Made by a program: the position numbers and the translations under genes. This document shows positions 38,301 through 48,293 of a stretch of DNA of 64,000 nt, in pieces; within the stretch, counting starts at the first letter, position 1, and every line of letters begins with the position of its first letter. Source of the DNA: JADJPO01 sp963750395 (GTDB taxonomy: Bacteria; Actinomycetota; Actinomycetes; Actinomycetales; Kineosporiaceae); the NCBI GenBank assembly GCA_963750395.1, contig CAVVQM010000010.1, positions 124,001 to 188,000 of the forward strand. Reading direction: 5' to 3'. The notes under the pieces were generated by a model. The model was not told the DNA's origin. It worked only from the letters and a program-made list of their open reading frames with translations, and made no database searches.

Positions 38301-39281
38301 CAACGGCACCAGGCCCTCCGGAACGGTCGCGTCCGGGGTCTGTCGAGCGGCGACGAACCGGCCTCCGGCGGTGCTGAATGCCGTGTGGTGGGCGACGTTC
38401 TCGCGGGTCACCGCGTCGGCCGGCGCGGCGAGCACCGGCGTCGCCGTCACGAAACCCGTTGCGGCGGGCAGCATGTCGGCCGGGACCGCGAGGTCCACGG
38501 CCAGGCCGAGGCGACGCAGCAGCTCGGGATGGTCCCCCAGGCTGGCGACCATCTGGTGGAAGTCGACCGTGGCCCGGTAGTGCTCACCGCCGGCCGGCAT
38601 CTCCCGCGGCTCGTCCTCGGGCGAGGAGTGGAACAGCGCGGCCCGCTCGACCTCGAACGCGGTGCCCGGCGGCAGCGGGTGGATCGTGGGCCCGCCGCGG
38701 GCACCGGCCGCCCTGCGGATCGCGGCCTGCTCTCGGGCGTCCGACAGCAGGCGGGCGGCGGTGCCGGAGACGCCGAGCCGGCGCTCCAGCTCGCCGTAGC
38801 GGGTCTGGCCGGGCCGGACCACGTCGGACAGCAGCTCGTCCAGACCCGGTACGCGTGGTTCGACGTCGCCGCGGGAGCGCAGCGCCGGCAGCGCGTCCGG
38901 CGACGCGGCTGCCGTTCGGGCGTAGAGATGCCTGAGCTGGGCATGCACCTTCATCACGTCGAAGGTCACCATCGGCCGGTCGGCCAGGTCGGGGAACCTC
39001 CACGGCTGCACCGGGGTCTGCGGCGGGAAGAGCGCCACCCACAGGTCAGACTCCGGGGCCGGGCTGACGACCTCGGCCGCAAGGTCGATGCCGTCGGCGT
39101 CCACCGTCCAGGTCGCGGCCGCCACGGTGAACGGCCAGTCGAGCAGGTCGGGGAAGAGCGCCAGGGTGGTCCCGTCGTCCGTGCGCAATCGCGGGGACAT
39201 CACCGCGGTGACCCTGAGCCGGCCGTCGGCCAGCCTGCCCGCGGGAACGGCCACCCACTGCAGCCTCTGCTCGGTGGTCAC
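35301..39281 (-). CDS. Very large protein of unknown function, second of a coupled pair (interrupted)
   Basis: Read end to end this is about 1,327 residues with no signal peptide and no membrane segment. The GTG start lies in the GTGA ending the upstream giant gene. The N-terminal frame (39281 to about 37188) begins TTEQRLQWVAVPAGRLADGR and VMSPRLRTDDGTTLALFPDL, and continues through SDLWVALFPPQTPVQPW, LYVHETLVSWDGWSLSAPRA and HLAPPKASFDLAEKHGMFDL. The middle segment (about 37187-35893) is in another frame: RYVLHAVDRLELPYLPDP, CWLTTPWYDIEMVHAVQHPL and VSYALTATTRFREDFPVAWI. The last segment (about 35893-35301) returns to the first frame: PFVTVVGFPPQYDETTGRWF, FVRLSLVRYQPNSLDR. Composition is beta-rich. 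I recognise no family or catalytic motif. The two frameshifts cancel, so the end is in frame with the start. Confidence 0.7.
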
Positions 39282-42200
39282 GCCGCAGCCTCCTGCGCGT
39301 AGGCGAGGCAGTACGCCTGCCAGTCGTCGGCCGAAAGCACCTGCTCCAGGGTCGGATCGCCGGCCGGCCCGGCGAGCCGCTTCTCGATCGACAACCTCAC
39401 GCTGGCGCTGAAGCACAGCACCTTGACCGAGACGGTGACGCTGGCCTGACCCCAGATCTCGTTGCGGCCGCCACCCTTGTCGCGGTAGCTGAAGGCCAGG
39501 TAGAACTCCAGCGAGATGCTGATCAGGCCCAGGACCGACAGGTAACCGCCACACCGGAAGTACCCGGTCAGCTCGGTGCCCTTGGTCGCGGACAGCTTGA
39601 AGTAGACGCCGGCCATGACGTAGACGCCGCCGCTGGCCACTCCGAGGTTGAGCGAGATGTTGCCGCCGAACTCGATGCTGGCCTCGATCTCCTCGACCCC
39701 GGCGGCGCTGACGCCGAGGGCGAAGAAGCCTCCGCCACCGAACAGGGTCACCGTCACCAGGAACGGGTGCTCGCGTGAGGACAGGGCGAACCGCAGCCCG
39801 GCGGGCCTTCCGACGAACGGCAGCGAGAGCGCCGCCGACAGGGACAGGTTCTGCAGCGAGAACACGCCGACGCCGACGGTGGGTATCCCCAGGCTGAACC
39901 CGGCCTGGATCCCCTCAGGTGTCACGGTGATCGCCGGCGGATCGCTGAACCCGTCGGCAGGCAGCAGCCGGCGGATGGTGTCGACGAAGGCCAAGGCGCC
40001 GACGAACTCCAGCCCGACGCCCTCGGCGGCGACGTCGGGCTTGCGACCGGGCAGCGACAGGAACCTCATCGTGCCCATCGACACCCGGACGACACCAGCG
40101 AGCGTGAGGGAGAAGCCGCGCAGTTCACCGGCGACGGTCGTCTCGGGCGGCGACCCGTCCAAGCGGGTCACGGTGCGGACGTCGAGCAGGAACTGCGCAC
40201 CGCGGAGCTCGAAGAGGGGTTTGACCGGCGGCGTATCCAGCAACGTCGGCTTCCAGACCAACCGGGTGACGGTGGCGCTCGGCACCCCGCCGGGGCCAGG
40301 GATCGGGCGGGTCCGGATCACGGGCGCGCGGATGACGGCGTTCGGGTCGGCCAGGGCGGCGTCCAGGTCCTCGTCGGAGCCGTGGGCCGGGCCGGATGCC
40401 ACCGCCGGCGGCATGGGGGCGAGCAGGTCCGCCAGGTCGACCGTGCCGAACAGCTTCATCCCCGCCAGCAGCGACTTCAGCGTCGCCGTGTCGACGCCGG
40501 CGGCCATCTTGCTCGGCATGGCGCCCTGGGTGGCCGACAGCGCATCGAGTCTTCACCGCCGGAGCGGCGACACCGCCGCCGACGGCGGCGCCGACCCCGA
40601 ACCCCACCTCGGGGTATGCGGCGAACAGGCTCGCAGGGTTCGCCTGCGGGTCGAACCCATGGTCGAGGTAGCTGGTCGACAGCCGGACCTCCACTGTCTG
40701 GGTCGCCCCGGTGAGCTGCTCCACCGCTTGGAGGTGGACACCGGCGGTGACCACCCGGGGGAGCCACCCCGGGATGTAGTCGCGTGGCATGCCGGAGCTG
40801 CCGGCGACCTTGACCAGGTCGAAGGTGACGAACTCGGTCGGGGCGGTCGTGGCGTCCGGCGTGCCGGAAAGCGCCTCGGTCAGAGCGAGCTTCTGCCCGC
40901 GGGCGGTGGCCATTCGGTTGGCCGTCGGTGCCCCGTTGAAGGTGGAGACGACACCGTCGGTGTTGCCGATGAAGGAGTACGGGATGAACAGCATCGGTTT
41001 GCTCAGACTGACCCGGCGACCTTCACCGTCGACGCTGTCGAACGCGAAGGGAACCAGCTCGCCGGAGGCCTTGATCCAGAACGGGTTTCCGAGGATGTGA
41101 TCGATCTGTTCCTGGGTGACGTCCTCGGTGAAGGAGATCGGTAGATCGATCTTGGGCGTCTCGAGCGTACGCAGCTCGATCGTGCGGAGCGGCATCTCCC
41201 GGCGGCCCTTGGGGTAGCCGGCGGTCAGGAGGCGGTAGTCCAGTACCGGCTGGGTGACGATGACCCGGAAGTACTGCCGCATCACGGTCCGGGTCCCGAA
41301 CACGCCGACCGGACCAAGCGGGCCGGGCTCGCTGCCCAGCGAGACCGGCTCGAACCGGCGCTCGGTGATCTTGACCAGGGAAGCGCGGTGCCCGGTGTCG
41401 AGGCAGCCCCGTTTGACGACCTTGACGTACTGGTCGCGCCCCAGCCCGGTGATGTGCTCGTAGGCCTGCACGCCGGGCACGGTGACGCCCAGACGCAGCA
41501 GGTCGGTGGGCTTGTGATCCTCGCGGGGGAAGTCGAATTTGCCCAGCACGTGGTGATGCGCGCCGAGGGCGGTCAGCACGACGTGCCGGGCGGTGAGCGT
41601 GCTGGGCGGCGGCACGATCGCCCGGCCCAGCGGGCTGAGCCGGCGGGTCCACAGCAGCCAGACCAGGAAGGGGACGCCGAGCTCACGCGCTGTTCGGACC
41701 GCGTTGCCGAAGTCCCCGGTCAGGGTGACCAGATCAACGATTTCAGGATAGGTGAGCGCGGTGACGAACGGGTTGCTCCGGCGGCCGTAGATCGCGCGCA
41801 GGGAGAGCGGATCGGCGCCGACGAGCCGGGTGTGCCACAGCTCGGTGATGCCGTCAACGGTGTGCGGCTCGCGGCGATGCTGCCAGCCGTGCTCGCCGAC
41901 GGGCGAGCAGGATCATTCGGTAGGCCAGCTCGAGCGCCGTGACATCGGCTGCCGGTTCGGCGGGGCGGACGCCACCGGCGCTGGTGGGGGTGTCCGGGGG
42001 GAGCGCGTTCGGCGCGAGTGCGGGGCGGAGCGCAGCCCAGTCGAGCAGGCCGGCGACGGTGAACGGAACCCCGGGCCCGTCCGCCGGCACGTCGAACGCC
42101 AGCCGGCTCGGCGCCGCCGACACCGATCGCACCGGCAGCGGAGCGACGACCTCGTTCTGAGTCTCGTTCTCTTGGAAAACGGCTTCCGCGATGTGCTGTG

Positions 42201-42354
42201 GCGGGAGTCCGACCACGATCCGGCCCGGCGTCGCCGGGTCGACGACATGCAGCCGGCCGTCGTCCCCGACGGCGAGGTTGGTCACCGTGACGTCCAGGAC
42301 GAGTAGGTCCTCCGGTCGGATCATCCGCACGTTCACAGGTTCGCCAGCCACCAC
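39278..42354 (-). CDS. Very large beta-rich protein of unknown function, first of a coupled pair (interrupted)
   Basis: About 1,025 residues over three frames. Segment one (42354 to about 41897, GTG start with AGGAGG just upstream) has LLVLDVTVTNLAVGDDGRLH and ALELAYRMILLAR. Segment two (about 41896-40550) continues GEHGWQHRREPHTVDGITEL, WHTRLVGADPLSLRAIYG, LTYPEIVDLVTLTGDFGNAV, FLVWLLWTRRLSPLGR and VLTALGAHHHVLGKFDFPRE. Segment three (about 40549-39278) holds LDALSATQGAMPSKMAAGVD, then a run of alternating polar and hydrophobic strands such as GNISLNLGVASGGVYVMAG, GYFRCGGYLSVLGLISISLE and VTVSVKVLCFSASVRLSIEK. The strand-rich end suggests an extended beta-sheet or barrel-like fold (inference). 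No signal peptide. Its stop overlaps the next giant gene, so the two proteins are probably made in a fixed ratio. I do not recognise the family. Confidence 0.7.
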
Positions 42355-42587
42355 GCCTCCTGCGTTGACGGTGGGGTTTGGCCATCCCTACCCGCAGCGG
42401 ACGCTAGACCCGGCGCTTGGTCGCGGTCAACGCTTTCGACGTCGGGTGAATTGGCAGTGGACCGTGGTTGCCTGTAATGGTCATGACGGGCAGGCTGGGG
42501 TGAAGTCGCAGGTGGTCGTACACGGTGCGGACTCCCGTTCACCGCCGGGTCTGCGATTGTCGCGTCCGTTCGCACAGCGCAGCCGTG

Positions 42588-44223
42588 ATGGTGGTCGACA
42601 TGCTGGAGCAGGCCCGCGAGGCGTTCCGCGCCCGCGCGTGGGAGGACGCCTTCGTGCAGCTGTCGACGGTCGATGCAGACGGATCGCTGGCGCCGGAAGA
42701 CCTCGACCGGCTGGCGCGCGCGGCGTACCTGACGGGTCGAGACCCCGACTGTGAGGACGCGTGGGCGCGGGCCCATCGGGGGTTCCTGGACGCCGGCGAG
42801 CCGGCACAGGCGGTCCGGTGCGCGTTCTGGCTGGGACTGATGCTGTTCAACCGCGGCGAGGAGGCCCGCGGTGGCGGCTGGATCGGCCGTGCCGGCGGGC
42901 TGGTCGCCGACCTCGACCAGGACTGCGCCGAGCGCGGTTACCTGCTGATCCCGGCGGGCCTGGGACGGCTGGGCGCGGGCGAGCCCGCGCAGGCCGCCGA
43001 GCTGTTCGACCGCGCACTGGCCATCGCCGAGCGCTTCGACGAGCCGGATCTGCGGGCGCTCGGGCGGCTCGGGTCCGCTCAGGCGCGGATCGCCATGAAC
43101 GACCCGGACCGCGCGGTTCGATCGCTCGACGAGGCGATGGTCGCCGTCGAGACCGGCGAGGTCTCGACGCTGGTCGCGGGGATCGTCTATTGCGGGCTGA
43201 TCCTGCAGTGCCAGCGGCTCCTCGACCTGCACCGGGCGCAGCAGTGGACGAAGGCACTGAGCGCCTGGTGCGAGGCCCAGCCCGACCTGGTGCCCTACCG
43301 CGGCCAATGCCTGGTCCACCGCTCGGAGCTGGCGCAGCTGCGCGGCGACTGGCCGACGGCGATCGCCGAGGCGCAGCGTGCCTGTGCACGGCTGTCGGAT
43401 CCGCCGGGTCAGCCGGCCATCGGGATGGCCCATTACCAGCGGGCGGAGCTGCACCGGCTGCGCGGCGAGTTCGCGGACGCCGAGCAGGCGTACGGCCAGG
43501 CCAGCCGATGGGGTCACGATCCCCAACCGGGGTTGGCGCTGCTGCGCCTGGCACAGGGGCGGCTCGACCGATGCGGACGGCGCGATCCGGCGCGTCATCG
43601 AGGAGGCGCAGGCTCGCGCAGACCGAGCGAAGGTGCTCGCCGCGTGCGTGGAGATCAGCTCGCGGCGGGCGACATCGACGTGGCCCGCGAGGCGGCCGAC
43701 GAGCTGTCACAGATCGCCGCCGAACTCGCCAAGCCGCTGCTGTGGGCCATGTCGGCGCAGGCGGACGGCGCCGTGCGGCTGGCTGAGGACGACGCGCGCG
43801 GCGCCGTCGAGGCCCTGCACAGCGCGCAGTCGTTCTGGCAGGAGTTGCGCGCACCGTACGAGGTGGCCCGCGTCCGTGTGCTGTTGGCATCGGCGTGCCG
43901 GCGGCTCGGCGACGCGGACACCGCACGGATGGAGCTGGCCGCGGCGCGAGAGGTCTTCGCCGAGGTCGGTGCCCGACCGGAACTGGCGCGGCTCGACGAG
44001 CTCGCCGGTCGCGGTCGGCCCGACGCGGCAGCCGGGCTGACCGGCGCGCGAGGTCGAGGTGATCCGGCTGGTCGCCGCCGGGCTGACCAACCGCGAGATC
44101 GCCGATCAGCTGGTGATCAGCCAGAAGACGGTGGCCCGACATCTGAACAACATCTTCACCCGGCTCGGCCTGGCGAACCGCGCTGCGGCCACCGCCTACG
44201 CCTACGAGCACGAGCTGGTGTAG
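42588..44223 (+). pseudogene. LuxR family regulator with TPR-like sensor region, frameshifted
   Basis: About 545 residues over several frames. The N-terminal ~325 residues are helical TPR-like repeats without an ATPase domain: MLEQAREAFRARAWEDAFVQ, LDRLARAAYLTGRDPDCEDA, LGRLGAGEPAQAAELFDRAL. Near 43567 the frame changes for ~90 bases (DADGAIRRVIEEAQARADRA) and then returns (DIDVAREAADELSQIAAELA). Near 44042 (CTGACCGGCGCGCGAGG) it changes again into the DNA-binding domain AREVEVIRLVAAGLTNREIA with QLVISQKTVARHLNNIFTRL, ending at 44223. It precedes a hydrolase and a methyltransferase on the same strand and may control them. Its divergent neighbour is the giant-gene pair, 233 bases away. Confidence 0.8.
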
Positions 44224-44354
44224 GCCTGGCCCGCTCAGGCGGATGCACAGAACGACCCATCGGGTCGCCATGATCTGGGTCGTCCTCCCGACGCGGCCCG
44301 TCGCCGGTCACCTCCTAGCGTCGACACCGACGCGAGTGGCTGGAGGGAGCGACG

Positions 44355-45232
44355 ATGACGACGCTCCGAGAACACTGCTGACCAGGATCCCGAGGCGGAA
44401 CGACGGCTCGATCTTGCCGGTGTGCCGACGGCGCTGCTGGAGGGCGGTGACGGGCCCCCGCTGGTGCTGCTGCACGGCCAGGGCGAGTTCGCTGCGACCT
44501 GGATGCGGGTCATCCCCGACCTGGTGCGGACGCACCGGGTCGTGGCACCCGATCTGCCCGGGCACGGCGCGTCGGGTGTCGGCGACGACCTCGACCGCGA
44601 GCGGGTGCTCGCCTGGCTGGACGACCTGATCACGCAGACCTGCGCGACGCCGCCGGTGCTGGTCGGACACCTGCTCGGCGGCGCGATCGCCGCACGTTTC
44701 GCCGCGCGCCACAGCGATCGCCTCGACCGGCTCGTCCTCGTCGACACCTGCGGACTGCGGTGGTACCGGCCGACGACCGGGTTCGGCATGGCGATGCTCG
44801 CCTTCATGGTCCGACCGACCGACCGGAGCCGTGATCGGCTGTTCCGGCGGTGTTTCGTGAGATCTCGACGGCGTGCGCGAGCAGATGGGTGGCGACATGG
44901 AGCTGCTCGAGGCCTACGCGCTGGAAGGCGCCCGGAGCCCGCTTCTCAAGGCGGCGCTGCGCACGCTGATGCCACAGGTCGGCATGCCGCCGATCCCCAC
45001 CGAGGACCTCGAGCGGATCACGGTTCCGACGACATTGATCTGGGGCCGCCACGACCTGCAGACGCCCCTTCGGACCGCCGAGGCCGCCGCCGAGCGACAC
45101 GGCTGGCCGCTTCACGTGATCGACGGCGCCGCCGACGATCCCGCCCACGAACGGCCGAGCGCTTTCCTGGAGGCCTTCCGGACAGCCCTGGACGACAGCC
45201 CCCGACCCATCGATCACAGGAGCACGTCATGA
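44355..45232 (+). pseudogene. Alpha/beta hydrolase, frameshifted, with Leu at the nucleophile position
   Basis: A ~290-residue alpha/beta-hydrolase across three frames. The ATG at 44355 has GGAGGGAG upstream; a one-base break near 44378 leads into ADQDPEAERRLDLAGVPTAL and then GPPLVLLHGQGEFAATWMRV, VVAPDLPGHGASGVGDD. The nucleophile elbow reads VLVGHLLGGAIAARFAARHS, with Leu where Ser is expected (GHSxG). A second break near 44865 leads to REQMGGDMELLEAYALEGAR, TLIWGRHDLQTPLRTAEAAA (acid) and a C-terminus with DDPAHERPSAFLEAF (possible His). With no Ser nucleophile it may be a non-hydrolytic relative. It overlaps the methyltransferase gene by ATGA. Confidence 0.78.
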
Positions 45233-46082
45233 CGACCCCACCCACCACTCAGACCGCGCCGGCAGCCGGAGCAGATCCGGGCCGGTTGGGACCGGATCGC
45301 GCCCGGCTTCGACGAGCACCTGACGCCACCCAACAGCGCGTTGGGCGACAGGCTGCTGCGCCGGCACGGCGTCACCGCCGGCATGCGGGTCCTGGACGTC
45401 GCGGCGGGCAGCGGCGCGCTGGCCATCCCCGCCGCCCGCCTGGGCGCGCAGGTCGTGGCCACCGACATCTCGCCGGTCATGATCGACCGGCTCGCCGCCC
45501 GCGCCCGCCGGGAGGGGCTGACGACGATCGAGGGCCGGGTGATGGACGGCCACGCGCTCGACCTCGACGACGACAGCTTCGACGTGGCCGCCTCCCAGCA
45601 CGGCGTGTCGGTATTCCCCGACATGGCTCGCGGGGTGCGCGAGATGGCTCGGGTGACCCGAGCGCGGTGGCCGGGTACTGGTCGTCGCGTTCGGTCCCCT
45701 GCCGCAGGCCGAGTTCCTGACGTTCTTCTTCGGCGCCGTGCGTTCGGTGGTCCCGGGCTTCACCGGTCTGCCGACCGACCCGCCGCCGCTACCGTTCCAG
45801 GTCGCCGACCCCGAGCGGCTGCGGGACAGGCTGACCGGAGCCGGCCTGACCGACGTGCGTGTGGAGTCCGACGTGTGGGACCTGCCCGTGCGCTCCGGCG
45901 CCCACCTGTGGGACGTCGTGACGAACAGCAACCCGCTCGGCGCGGCGGCGGTGGCCGACCTGACCGCCGATCAGACCGCCGAGACCCAGCAGGTGCTCGA
46001 CGGCATGCTGCGCGAGCGCTCCGGCGGCGCGCCCGAGGCCGTACTGCACATCGCCCTCAACGTCGGCGTCGGCACGGCGTGA
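45229..46082 (+). pseudogene. Class I SAM-dependent methyltransferase, frameshifted
   Basis: About 284 residues across three frames. The ATG overlaps the hydrolase stop. After MTTPPTTQTAPAAGA a break near 45283 leads to RAGWDRIAPGFDEHLTPPNS and the SAM site LLRRHGVTAGMRVLDVAAGS, with ATDISPVMIDRLAARARREG and FDVAASQHGVSVFPDM, typical of UbiE/COQ5-like enzymes. A second break near 45662 (GAGCGCGGTGGCCGGG) leads to GRVLVVAFGPLPQAEFLTFF and the C-terminal half ending at 46082. The substrate is unknown. It forms a three-gene set with the LuxR and hydrolase genes, and all three are broken by small indels. Confidence 0.82.
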
Positions 46083-46141
46083 GGTGCCTACGACCGGGCC
46101 ATCAGCGCATAACCCCGGAAGCGGCTGACCTGCACAAACAC

Positions 46142-46181
46142 GGTGAGCCTAACTGGACTTGAACCAGTGACCTCTTCCTTG
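46142..46181 (-). other. tRNA 3'-half fragment, candidate attachment site
   Basis: Read on the minus strand, CAAGGAAGAGGTCACTGGTT and the following 20 bases contain the 3' anticodon-stem half GGAAG, a variable loop AGGTC, a complete T arm (ACTGG-TTCAAGT-CCAGT), the acceptor strand TAGGCTC, a discriminator A and CC. No matching D arm or 5' acceptor strand exists upstream, so it is not a full tRNA. The isoacceptor is uncertain. A 40-base tail from the anticodon loop to the 3' end is the typical core left by tRNA-targeting integrases. Confidence 0.6.
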
Positions 46182-46420
46182 CCAGTCCCGGAAACCGCAC
46201 ACCAACCGGTGCCGCTGAGGGTCGTCAGGGTGTAGCAGCGACGGACCTGGGAGATCCATTCCGCGATGCGGACCGGGCGGGTGAAGTAGCCGAGGGCTTC
46301 GTCCAGGGCGCCGGACGTCGCGAACCACCACAGGTCGTAGAGATCGCGGGCCGGCGAGAGGCGGCGGAACCGGGCGAGCTTGTCGGCCACGGCCTCCTCG
46401 GCGCGGACCACCGGGGTGGC
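46182..46420 (-). pseudogene. AbiEii/AbiGii-toxin-like nucleotidyltransferase fragment
   Basis: About 80 codons resemble the C-terminal third of AbiEii-family nucleotidyltransferase toxins: VVRAEEAVADKLARFRRLSP followed by ARDLYDLWWFATSGALDEAL. The frame runs directly into the tRNA fragment without a normal end. Upstream on the same strand, another frame (ALLNGSPFATAMSCDVALTF) may be an earlier part. The N-terminal nucleotidyltransferase motif is missing. Such toxins are common on integrated elements, consistent with a deleted island here. Confidence 0.5.
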
Positions 46421-47654
46421 AGGAAGTGTGAGGTGTGACCCGGCGGCCGAAGGTGAGGGCGACGTCGCAGGACATCGCGGTGGCGAACGGCGACCCGTTC
46501 AGCAATGCCATCGCCTCATCGATCCTCAACGGCAGGTCGGCCAGCGCCTGCGTGGGTCCGCAGGCTCAATCCGCCGCGACCGGTCAGCGCGTTGAACAGC
46601 CGGGCCAGCACGGTCAGACGCACACACCTCGGCGAGAGCAAGGCACCACCCACCCCGGTCCGCAGAGGATGGCACTTCCGCAACGTCGCCCCCTGCCGGC
46701 GGGCCTGCGCCTGGCTCAGCATCGCGGTGGCCTTGGCCCCCGGCGGTGGTGGACCCATAGACGTAGCCGCCCAGGCGATTCAGCTACTCCTCATAATGCC
46801 TTCGCCCAGAAGCGATCCGAACCCCCGTTGCGTCCTCCGAGAAATCGACACCGGCCCCGTCGCAAGCCGCCCTGGCCGCGTCGTCCAGCATCAGATCCGC
46901 GACCGAATTCCGGCCGCTGTGGGTGTCGAGAACTCGCCCCCCTGCGTTGAGCGGGCACACGATCCTCGCCCCCCGCACATCCACCGACCCCGACGGGGCC
47001 ACCGCAACCCGACGACGGCGAGCCCCGTCCTAGGCTGCCCGACGGTCCGGCACTGCGCGGACTTGGAGCAGGAGATCCAGGCGGTGGCCGACCTCGTCCG
47101 TTCGCACGAACCCTCTGGACCGACAGGCGAAGTGCCACCGCATTTGGCCTCTGCTTGGCCTGCATGGATCGCTGCGCGACACGGTCGCCGTTGACGCGCC
47201 CTGTGGTGGGCACCCTGAAGGTTCTGCCCAACGCATGACTCCCGGACCACGCCACTGTCGGGCCCATGAATGTCTCGGCAGGTCGCTGATCGCCCTTCTC
47301 GTGTCCCAGATCGTCAGCGTCCATGAGCCGCGGTAGGGACCGCCTTGCGGGCGCCCCCCGCGCAGATCCCAGCGTGCGGGATCACCACACTGGGCTCCTA
47401 CCTTGAGGGGTGGCGGCGAAGCGTGTCGGCGGGAACGAGTGCATTCGGAAGCCGTGTCCCGCGTCGGAGTTGCCCGCATCTGCTTGGCGATCGTGATCCG
47501 CTTGACCCAGAACCGTCCAGCCCTGTTCTTGGCGCAGATGTGCGTGGAGCCCAGAAGGCCGAACGTCTCCGGCTCGCCCGCCCCGACGGCGCCGCCTCTC
47601 GATTCTGGGTTGCGGTACGAGGCGATTCGTCGACGGCGGCTTCGCGTGCGCTGT
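46421..47654. other. 1.2-kb stretch without convincing genes
   Basis: Frames here are short, overlap on both strands and show no recognised domain. The best candidate is a 72-codon minus-strand frame at 46784-47002 with NAGGRVLDTHSGRNSVADLM and LDDAARAACDGAGVDFSEDA, which reads like protein but has no family I know. GC skew and codon pattern are less regular than in neighbouring genes. I interpret it as degraded island DNA between the tRNA fragment and the two-component system. Confidence 0.5.
46784..47002 (-). CDS. Hypothetical short protein or gene remnant
   Basis: A 72-residue frame in otherwise gene-poor DNA. The middle is convincingly protein-like (RIVCPLNAGGRVLDTHSGRN, LMLDDAARAACDGAG), while the ends are not. 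No ribosome site is obvious, and no family is recognised. It could be the tail of a lost island gene. Confidence 0.3.
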   Translation of the reverse strand: MAPSGSVDVRGARIVCPLNAGGRVLDTHSGRNSVADLMLDDAARAACDGAGVDFSEDATGVRIASGRRHYEE

Positions 47655-48293
47655 TCAGGAGCCGCCGAGACCCGACCGGCGGGCCAGCTCGGCGGCCTGG
47701 TGGCGGTCGCCGACCCCCAGCTTCGCCAGGATGCTCGACACCAGGTTGCTGACCGTCTTGGTGGCCAGTCCCAGCCGGCCCGCGATCTCCCGGGGCGACA
47801 GACCCCCGGCGAGCAGCTCGAGCACATCGGCCTCGCGCGGGGTGAGCTCGGGGAAGGGCGCCGACAACCGTGGCGGCGCGACCAGCTGGGCCAGGACTCG
47901 GGGCGCGACCCCGGTGCCGAACACAGCCTCGCCCGCCGCCACCGCCCTTACGGCCCGCTCGATGTCTTCCTGCTCAGCGCCTTTGAGCAAGTATCCCTTT
48001 GCACCGGCGCGCATCGCCGCGAACAGCGAATCATCGTCCCCGAACATCGTCAGGACGCACACCGCCGTGCGGGGGAGCAGCCGGCCGAGTTCGCGGAGCA
48101 CCCAGAAGCCGTCTGCGCCGGGCATCTGCAGATCCAGCAGGACGACGTCCGGCCGGTGCAGCACGGCCTCCTTCACCGCGCCCCGCCCGTCGGCCGCCGA
48201 GGCGACCACCGTGATCCCGTCCAACGACCCCAGCAGCGCGGTCAGGCCGTGCCGCATCACGGGGTGATCGTCGGCAACCAGGACGGTGATCAT
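47655..48293 (-). CDS. NarL/FixJ family response regulator
   Basis: A 212-residue two-domain regulator. The receiver domain begins MITVLVADDHPVMRHGLTAL with the acidic pair D8/D9, phosphoacceptor Asp54 in DVVLLDLQMPGADG, a Thr in VCVLTMFGD and Lys in GYLLKGAEQ. The C-terminal LuxR-type helix-turn-helix reads LTPREADVLELLAGGLSPRE, IAGRLGLATKTVSNLVSSIL. The ATG at 48293 overlaps the stop of the histidine kinase gene (ATGA) and gives a normal NarL-type length, so a longer upstream frame was rejected. Phosphorylation by the paired kinase should promote dimerisation and DNA binding. Confidence 0.93.
   Translation of the reverse strand: MITVLVADDHPVMRHGLTALLGSLDGITVVASAADGRGAVKEAVLHRPDVVLLDLQMPGADGFWVLRELGRLLPRTAVCVLTMFGDDDSLFAAMRAGAKGYLLKGAEQEDIERAVRAVAAGEAVFGTGVAPRVLAQLVAPPRLSAPFPELTPREADVLELLAGGLSPREIAGRLGLATKTVSNLVSSILAKLGVGDRHQAAELARRSGLGGS

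Noticed and set aside
42333..43598. Long minus-strand frame opposite the LuxR-TPR gene
   Set aside because: Shadow frame without domains; the plus strand reads as TPR repeats.
46142..46215. Complete tRNA gene
   Set aside because: Only the T arm, variable loop and 3' acceptor strand are present; no D arm or matching 5' strand is found.
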